From the NCBI GenBank assembly GCA_041687475.1, contig JAWLBW010000018.1, positions 1 to 27,807 on the forward strand: DNA of 27,807 nucleotides, read 5' to 3'. The notes under the pieces are model-generated. The model did no database searches. It had not been told where the DNA came from and saw nothing but the letters and a program-made list of their open reading frames with translations. A program made the translations under genes and the position numbers. The DNA is from JAWLBW01 sp041687475 (GTDB taxonomy: Bacteria > J088 > JAWLBW01). Of this stretch, positions 23,457 through 27,807 are shown one piece after another; positions within the stretch are counted from its first letter, which is position 1; every line of letters begins with the position of its first letter.

Positions 23457-23462
23457 ATCATA
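23457..23462 (-). promoter_or_regulatory. -10 box six bases from the gamma-synthase ATG
   Basis: On the minus strand TATGAT is followed by six bases and then ATG 23450, so the transcript should start at the start codon itself. No ribosome binding site is present. No clear -35 element lies at 16-18 bp. Confidence 0.45.
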
Positions 23463-23490
23463 GCCCGTTTGTCGACGTGATGGAGGCAAA

Positions 23491-23518
23491 GTGGCCAGTG
23501 GCCTGTGACCGGTGGCCG
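23491..23518. repeat. Four-unit heptamer array left of the four-helix gene
   Basis: GTGGCCA, GTGGCCT, GTGACCG and GTGGCCG follow one another directly. The same unit family, inverted, lies at the other side of the gene (24011-24085). Confidence 0.8.
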
Positions 23519-23582
23519 GATAGGGCCAATATTCCTTCCATTCGCCTGAAAGGCGTGTTAGAAAGGCAGCAGGGAGACTTGC

Positions 23583-23954
23583 ATGGCGGTTGAGTCGGTC
23601 AGCTTTCGGAAATTGGAGGCGTGGAAGGACGCCATGCGTCTCGTCGACATTGTTTACGAGGTGAGCAGCGGGTTTCCCGGCGACGAGAAGTGGGCGTTGA
23701 CCTCACAAATCAGACGAGCCTGCATTTCAGTTCCCTCGGCCATCGCAGAAGGCCATGGACGCAAGACGCCCGGAGACTTCTCATACTTTCTGCGCGTGGC
23801 CCGAGGTTCCGTGTCTGAAGTCGAAACACAGATACTGATTGCTCGAAAGCTGAACTACGCGACCGAGCAGGATGTCGAGGCAATTCTGGCGAAGACCCAG
23901 TCAGTCGTTCGCCTGGTCAATGGTCTGATCCGCTATCTTGCAGCGAAGCCCTGA
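23583..23954 (+). CDS. Four-helix-bundle protein (23S rRNA intervening-sequence / S23 family)
   Basis: The 123-residue protein matches the TIGR02436/S23 family. FRKLEAWKDAMRLVDIVYEVS (helix 1), the FPGDEKWALTSQIRRACISVPSAIAEGHGR signature and FLRVARGSVSEVETQILIA are present, with four long helices. The family was first seen as an ORF inside 23S rRNA intervening sequences and is widespread as stand-alone genes, often in scattered copies. Known crystal structures show pentamers; the cellular role is not established. AGGGAG before ATG 23583 is a good ribosome binding site. The gene is bracketed by heptamer arrays in opposite orientation, which suggests the whole segment may be a small insertion. 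Confidence 0.9.
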   Translation: MAVESVSFRKLEAWKDAMRLVDIVYEVSSGFPGDEKWALTSQIRRACISVPSAIAEGHGRKTPGDFSYFLRVARGSVSEVETQILIARKLNYATEQDVEAILAKTQSVVRLVNGLIRYLAAKP

Positions 23955-23998
23955 GCGTTTTTCCATAGAATCATGCGTTCGGAGTACGGACCGCCAAC

Positions 23999-24103
23999 CG
24001 TGCAGCACGTCACCGGCCACTAGTCACAGGTCACTCCCGTGCAACCGTGCAGCACATCACCGGCCACTGGCCACAGGTCACTCCCGTCCGACCGTGCTGC
24101 ACG
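23999..24103. repeat. Intergenic repeat region B (three cores, two heptamer arrays)
   Basis: Three cores, all set for the minus strand (23999-24009, 24046-24056, 24093-24103), flank two blocks of four heptamers. The first is CACCGGC, CACTAGT, CACAGGT, CACTCCC (24011-24038). The second is CACCGGC, CACTGGC, CACAGGT, CACTCCC (24058-24085). The unit of core plus heptamers repeats with a period of 47 bp. It ends at the last base before the stop codon of the hydrolase gene. Confidence 0.9.
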
Positions 24104-26095
24104 TCACTTCACGCGCTCATACACGCACGCCTCGCCACAATAATCCACAACCAACCCGTCGCCGAAAAGAAACCGGTCGATCTGCTGCTTCAGCGCCGTG
24201 CGGTCGCGAATCGAGCCGTGGGTGCGGTTGTCGCTTTCGGGGGGAATGTTCTCAATCGGCGCCCACACCGATTCGTCCCAGATGGTCAACGCGCTTTCGG
24301 CTTCGGTTACTTCCTCGAGGCCCCACACTTCGCGGGGCGTGGGAACGAGCAGGGGAATGCCCATGGCGCGCGCGGCCTTTTCCGTGGCGATATTGGGTAC
24401 CTGGCTGTCGTTGACGGCCTCCTGGTAGAGAATCTTCTTCGGCTCCTGCCCGGGGAAGGGATCGGCAATCACGTGGGGAGCATAGGCAATGGGGTCGGAG
24501 TAGTCCCACATGGTCTGCGACAGCACCAGCAGGGTCTGCCGGTCGCGTGGATGGGGATATGACATTTTCATGAACGCGCTGTAGGCGTTCCAGTTCGAGC
24601 TGCGCTGGAACATCAGGCTCCACGTCGAGCCGGGCACGTTCAGCACGCCGCGCTCGAGATCGGGGCTCAGGGCCATGAGCGAGCCGCCCTGAATACCGCC
24701 CAGCGAAATGCCGTAGAAGGTGACGCCTTCGGCCGTGAACGCCGGGTGCCCGTTGACCTTGAGTCGTTCGTCGGCTGCAATGCGGGCAATGGTGCGGGTG
24801 AGCGCCATGTTGTCGACCAGGCCCTGCACGAGGCGGTGGGCGACGGTGGGTATGAAGTTGAAATCGCCCAGCGCAACGGCCACGATGGGCACGTCCTTGG
24901 TGCTCAGGCCCGTCCAGTCGGTGGCGATGAAGGCCATGCCCAGCTCCTGGGCGACGCGCTTGTTATAGCCGCTGAAGATTTCGCCTCCGCCGCCCAGCAA
25001 TCCGTGGCCGAACTGCACGATGGGCAGCGTACCTTCCGTGGCGGCCTTGGGTACCGTGAGCACGAACGGACGTTCCCATTGACCGGTCTGCACGGGCAGA
25101 CCGTCGTCGCCGCGCACGAAGCCGGGGGGTGGGCAGTCGCGGGGATTCGGGGAATTGCAGACGATGTCGACGGTGCTTCCGCCATCGGCGAGAAAGAGCG
25201 GACTCGTGAAGGTGCCGGCCACGCGGAAGAACAGGGGAGATTCCTCGTCGTAGAACTCGGGCTCGCCCATCGTATAGCCGATACCGTCGTCACCCATTGC
25301 GGCAAGGGCTTTCGCGCGTATGGCAAGAACGTCGCGGTGCATGTACTCGTCGCTGGCGGTGTGAAAATCCCAGGCGATGAGCAGGTCCTCCTTCTTCAGG
25401 CCGGCTTTTTCCAGGGTGGAAAAGAGTTCCCCATAAGATTTGCGCAGCCCTTCAATAACCGGATCATCGGTCGCCGAACCGTCGCGCAGCGCGGCGAAAG
25501 CAGAGGGAGGCGTGAACGCCTTGCCGTCGGCCCGCTTCAGGTCGGAGGTAATGGCGACGATGTACCGGTGCCCGCGTTTGAAGACACCGGCCGGACGCAG
25601 CAAAAGGCCCTTGCCCGTGTAGTCGAGGTTTTCATTGTGGGGCGTCTTGTCTACCTCGGCGAAGTGCGCCACCCGCTCGCCCGTTTCGGCGTCGAGAATG
25701 ACGGTCGGGCTTGCTTCGCCCAGCGAATCGGGCAGGCGATCGTACGGAACCAGGTTCGCTTCGTCGACGGCGGCCTCGAAGTCCACGAAGATCGAAGTAG
25801 CCGGGCTCCACCCATCGGCCCGGTTGTACTCGGTCGGGTCGAAGGGAACGGCGTAATCGAACTGCGCGTTGCTGGCCGGCAAGGTTGCCGCCGGCAGGTT
25901 CAGACGGCGCCCGCTCGGCGCATCGGCGTCTGCGATTTCGTAGAAGGAAGAGGGAATGGGGAGCGCGCACTCGGCCATGGCCATGGGGTTGCAGGCGACC
26001 CCGTTTTTACGGGCGACCTTGAGGCTCGTTTCGTTTTCGGCGGTACAGCCGACCAGCAGCGACAGGCCGACGAAAAGGGGGGCGACTCGACGCAT
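24104..26095 (-). CDS. Large lipoprotein serine hydrolase (alpha/beta-hydrolase, lipase-like)
   Basis: I prefer ATG 26095 to 26101 because CGGAG lies at proper spacing before it. The 663-residue protein opens with a signal peptide and lipobox (LLVGC near residue 17). The N-terminal part contains CNPMAMAECALPIPSSFYEI, a theme I associate with secreted lipase-like hydrolases of deltaproteobacteria, and a stretch where paired cysteines are likely (VCNSPNPRDCPPPG). The catalytic domain has the nucleophile elbow GISLGG (S464), a preceding oxyanion-type stretch VQFGHGLLGGGG and late DSQVPN. Substrate is unknown; esters of lipids or polymers at the cell surface are plausible. It has a strong promoter of its own and repeat arrays on both sides. 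Confidence 0.82.
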   Translation of the reverse strand: MRRVAPLFVGLSLLVGCTAENETSLKVARKNGVACNPMAMAECALPIPSSFYEIADADAPSGRRLNLPAATLPASNAQFDYAVPFDPTEYNRADGWSPATSIFVDFEAAVDEANLVPYDRLPDSLGEASPTVILDAETGERVAHFAEVDKTPHNENLDYTGKGLLLRPAGVFKRGHRYIVAITSDLKRADGKAFTPPSAFAALRDGSATDDPVIEGLRKSYGELFSTLEKAGLKKEDLLIAWDFHTASDEYMHRDVLAIRAKALAAMGDDGIGYTMGEPEFYDEESPLFFRVAGTFTSPLFLADGGSTVDIVCNSPNPRDCPPPGFVRGDDGLPVQTGQWERPFVLTVPKAATEGTLPIVQFGHGLLGGGGEIFSGYNKRVAQELGMAFIATDWTGLSTKDVPIVAVALGDFNFIPTVAHRLVQGLVDNMALTRTIARIAADERLKVNGHPAFTAEGVTFYGISLGGIQGGSLMALSPDLERGVLNVPGSTWSLMFQRSSNWNAYSAFMKMSYPHPRDRQTLLVLSQTMWDYSDPIAYAPHVIADPFPGQEPKKILYQEAVNDSQVPNIATEKAARAMGIPLLVPTPREVWGLEEVTEAESALTIWDESVWAPIENIPPESDNRTHGSIRDRTALKQQIDRFLFGDGLVVDYCGEACVYERVK

Positions 26096-26131
26096 CCACA
26101 TTCTCCGTTGGGGGAAAAACCGTTCTGCAAG

Positions 26132-26160
26132 AGCTTACTGAGCGGGGGCGCGTGTGTCAA
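26132..26160 (-). promoter_or_regulatory. Sigma-70 promoter of the hydrolase gene
   Basis: On the minus strand a perfect TTGACA (26160-26155), a 17-bp spacer and TAAGCT (26137-26132) precede the ATG by about 36 bases. The first repeat core starts five bases upstream of the -35 box, so the repeat array abuts the promoter. Confidence 0.75.
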
Positions 26161-26165
26161 CGTCA

Positions 26166-26418
26166 CGTGCAGCACGGATGCACGGAGTGACGGGCACGTG
26201 CAGTACGGATGCACGCTTGTGATAAGTGAGAGGTGACGGGCACGTGCAGTACGGAAGCACGGTTGTGATAAGTGAGAGGTGATAGGTTTCGTGCAGCACG
26301 GGCGGACGGGGTGACGGCACGTGCAGTACGGATGCACGGTTGTGATAAGTGAGAGGTGATAGGTTTCGTGCAGCACGGGTGGACGGTAGTGACCAGTGGC
26401 CGGTTACGTGCAGCACGG
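26166..26418. repeat. Intergenic repeat region C (seven-core tandem array)
   Basis: Seven plus-oriented cores start at 26166, 26197, 26243, 26290, 26320, 26367 and 26407. Four read CGTGCAGCACGG and three CGTGCAGTACGG. Most are followed by a half-motif such as ATGCACGG, AAGCACGG or GCGGACGG. Between them lie heptamer runs: GTGATAA, GTGAGAG, then GTGATAG or GTGACGG (from 26219, 26265 and 26342), and GTGACCA, GTGGCCG (from 26389). The period is 30-47 bp. Confidence 0.92.
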
Positions 26419-26466
26419 GTGCAGTCTGCACTCCGTGTTTTCGTTCATCCCCGTCATCTATATGGT

Positions 26467-26533
26467 CGCAGCGAAGCTGCGCGCAGTTAATCCCCCATGT
26501 AATGGGGGTTTGGGGGAAGAGGCGTGCAGCACG
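26467..26533. repeat. Two small hairpins followed by a repeat core
   Basis: CGCAGC-GAA-GCTGCG (26467-26481) and CCCCCAT-GTA-ATGGGGG (26492-26508) are compact hairpins. A G-rich stretch and one more core, CGTGCAGCACG (26523-26533), follow. Confidence 0.7.
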
Positions 26534-26569
26534 TGGTCAAAGTCGCCCAAGTGAGCGCCGACCAGCCGC

Positions 26570-26617
26570 CACCTCTCACTTCTCACCTTTCACCTATCAC
26601 GCGGCGCAAAGCGCCGC
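26570..26617 (-). repeat. Heptamer array and 7-bp hairpin directly after miaE
   Basis: On the minus strand the miaE stop is followed at once by the hairpin GCGGCGC-TTT-GCGCCGC (26617-26601). Heptamers GTGATAG, GTGAAAG, GTGAGAA and GTGAGAG follow. The hairpin has no T-run but may act as a terminator or protect the mRNA end. Confidence 0.75.
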
Positions 26618-27193
26618 TCACCCATGCACGTGCGCGGTCGGTTCCTTCGTGGTGACGTAGGCCGATTCGTGGGCGACCAGTTCGGTTAGACGGGCGTCGG
26701 CGGCTTCACGGCCGGCGAAATGGCGGGCCCATCCGAGGAAAAGACCGTGGTGGCGGGCCTCCGACTCGAACAGTTCGCGGTAGAACACGCGCAGATTCGG
26801 CTCATCGAGCGATTCGGAAAGCATGCCCAGCCGTTCGCATGAGCGTGCTTCAATGATGGCCGCGATCAGCAGCCGATCGAGCTGCCGGTGGGCCGCCGGT
26901 GAGCGAACTTTCTTCAATAAGTGGACGACATACCAGTCCTTGTCGGCCGGCCGCCAGGCGATATCGCGTTCCTCCATGATGGCCCTGACCCTATCGAAAT
27001 GATCCTGCTCTTCGGCTGCCAGCTCGCGCATTTCGGCCACGAAGTCGGTCTCGTCGGGATAGCGGCTCGCAAACATTTCGGCGCTGGCCGCCGCCTTCAT
27101 TTCACAATGGGCGTGGTCGAGCAACAGGGTCGGAAGGTCGGCGAGCGCCGCCTCGATCCACCCCGAGGGGCTTGGGACCAGTAGATGAAGCAT
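26618..27193 (-). CDS. miaE: tRNA-(ms2io6A)-hydroxylase MiaE-like
   Basis: The 191-residue helical protein has the diiron ferritin-like pattern of MiaE. E31 in HAHCEMKAA, then E62 and H65 in EEQDHF (ExxH), a Glu in IIEARSCERL, and a second ExxH in ESEARHHGLF are all present. MiaE hydroxylates the isopentenyl group of ms2i6A37 in tRNAs, using O2. Its presence predicts MiaA and MiaB elsewhere in the genome. The first ATG (27193) has no ribosome binding site. A weak extended -10 element (TGC-TACCCT) lies seven bases upstream, so a leaderless mRNA is possible. The family call is good; activity on the exact substrate is inferred from homology. Confidence 0.88.
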   Translation of the reverse strand: MLHLLVPSPSGWIEAALADLPTLLLDHAHCEMKAAASAEMFASRYPDETDFVAEMRELAAEEQDHFDRVRAIMEERDIAWRPADKDWYVVHLLKKVRSPAAHRQLDRLLIAAIIEARSCERLGMLSESLDEPNLRVFYRELFESEARHHGLFLGWARHFAGREAADARLTELVAHESAYVTTKEPTAHVHG

Positions 27194-27710
27194 GCAGGTA
27201 AGGGTAGCAAAGGCGGGGCGGGAAATTCCAGTGGAGGATCGTGCCGGACGACTGACTCCTTGCCGTATGCGGTTACACAGGGCTCCTTACCTCACTTCGT
27301 TTCGGCACATGCTTCCCAAGAGGAGCACCACGTGCTGCACGTCGCGCTGTACTTATTCGAACGTCCGACGTCCGACGTCCGGCGACCACCGTGCAATCGT
27401 GCAGCACGTCGATCCCACCACCTTCCCCCGGCCCCTTCCTCCTCCATATCACGGTCCTTCGGCCCGGATTGGAGGAGGACGGGGAGAAGCGCGCCGTGCG
27501 GCACGTGGCAGCTGTACTTACTCGGATGACGGACGACGGGCGTCCGGCGACTATCGTGCAACTGTGCTGCAGTGAGCCCCCTCCGTCTCCAACCCGCGCT
27601 GCAATTTACATGACGTGTGGAAACCGTGCGTCGACTGCGCGTGCGTATGGAGAAGGAGGGGGAGACCGTGCGGCAAGGGCAAGCCGGTCGAAGGGGGAGG
27701 AAGTGGTATG
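27194..27710. repeat. Intergenic repeat region D (four core copies, longer duplicated module)
   Basis: This gene-free stretch of over 500 bp holds cores at 27331 (CGTGCTGCACG), 27398 (CGTGCAGCACG) and 27495 (CGTGCGGCACG), and a decayed one near 27563. A module running core, GCTGTACTTA-TTCG or CTCG, CGTCCGGCGAC, CGTGCAA and core occurs twice, 164 bp apart. Heptamers ACGTCCG three times lie at 27361-27381. Between the modules an inverted repeat CCTCCTCCA/TGGAGGAGG (27438-27446 and 27470-27478) is seen. No convincing gene is present. Confidence 0.8.
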
Positions 27711-27719
27711 GTTGTTCGT

Positions 27720-27760
27720 CAAAACATGGGTACCACTCATTTGCCAAGACATGGGTCCCA
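27720..27760 (+). mobile_element. Probable insertion-sequence left end with two tandem binding-site-like repeats
   Basis: CAAAACATGGGTACCA (27720-27735) and CAAGACATGGGTCCCA (27745-27760) are direct repeats with a 25-bp period, in DNA clearly richer in AT than the rest. Repeated ACATGGGT-type motifs at element ends are, as I recall, typical of IS481-type (rve-domain) insertion sequences. The repeats just precede a new start codon. Confidence 0.45.
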
Positions 27761-27799
27761 ATTTTAGGCTTTGACTATTTCCTTATCAAGGGAGTAGTG

Positions 27800-27807
27800 A
27801 TGGCCTG
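27800..27807 (+). CDS. Start of a gene cut by the window end, possibly an IS481-type transposase
   Basis: ATG 27800 has AAGGGAG at correct distance, but only two and two-thirds codons (Met-Ala and TG-) are visible. If the next base is G the protein starts Met-Ala-Trp, a common opening of IS481-family transposases as I recall. The upstream direct repeats favour this, but the call rests on context only. Confidence 0.35.

Noticed and set aside
22113..23480. A 455-codon open frame on the plus strand over the gamma-synthase gene
   Set aside because: It starts inside the repeat region and is antisense to a well-conserved PLP enzyme; no family features.
24746..26236. A 496-codon open frame on the plus strand inside the hydrolase region
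   Set aside because: It is antisense to the lipoprotein hydrolase, which has a signal peptide, a nucleophile elbow and a promoter. The shadow frame has none of these and runs into the repeat array.
26166..26418. CRISPR array
   Set aside because: Repeat cores are only about 20 bp, the spacers are themselves repeated heptamers rather than unique sequence, periods vary from 30 to 47 bp, and no cas genes are near.

Overview
The window is GC-rich (roughly 60% or more by eye) chromosomal DNA from a Gram-negative-type bacterium. Lipoprotein signals, two periplasmic HtrA-type proteases, an O-antigen-ligase-like polymerase and a sigma-54-type regulator with its own -24/-12 promoter all fit a deltaproteobacterial, myxococcal or similar uncultured lineage. 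No rRNA or marker gene fixes the taxon, so this is an inference. No tRNA, rRNA or CRISPR array was seen.

Positions 1-8622 and 8911-10314 (+) hold tightly packed genes. First comes an envelope/ribosome run with stop-start overlaps: the C-terminus of a PAP2-like membrane protein, tlyA, an O-antigen ligase-like membrane protein with TPRs, and a lipoprotein made of two related domains. A stand-alone response regulator follows. A thiamine cluster (thiS-thiG-thiE) then has its own good promoter and continues into a Yip1-like membrane protein and two tandem paralogous HtrA/DegP proteases. No TPP riboswitch was seen.

Positions 10315-15359 (-) hold a second operon, read right to left: a MinD/ParA ATPase, a fusion of a degenerate J-domain with a RodZ-type HTH, a small conserved protein, rluD and pgeF. 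A secreted peptidoglycan-binding protein with a Gln-rich and repeat-rich body follows, ending at a strong terminator. Positions 15578-21906 hold a metallo-beta-lactamase-fold hydrolase, a sigma-54-activator-like protein lacking the GAFTGA loop, a helical hypothetical protein plus gpsA, a thioesterase under a FadR(TetR)-like palindrome, and a short DprA-like protein.

From 21.9 kb to the end the character changes. Genes (a gamma-synthase-type PLP enzyme, a four-helix-bundle protein, a large lipoprotein alpha/beta hydrolase, miaE) are separated by gaps of roughly 90 to 600 bp, most of them holding an unusual intergenic repeat system. It combines an 11-bp palindromic core, CGTGCWGCACG, usually followed by a second half-motif ending in ACGG, with degenerate 7-bp (GTGNNNN) or 8-bp tandem units and G-rich linkers. 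About 20 cores lie in under 6 kb and none was noticed in the first 21 kb. The window ends in AT-richer DNA that looks like the left end of an insertion sequence, with a transposase-like start at the last bases.

The most novel-looking items are the composite intergenic repeat family, the GAFTGA-less regulator with a sigma-54 promoter, the J-like/RodZ-HTH fusion beside a MinD ATPase, and several promoters placed so close to their ATG that leaderless mRNAs are likely.
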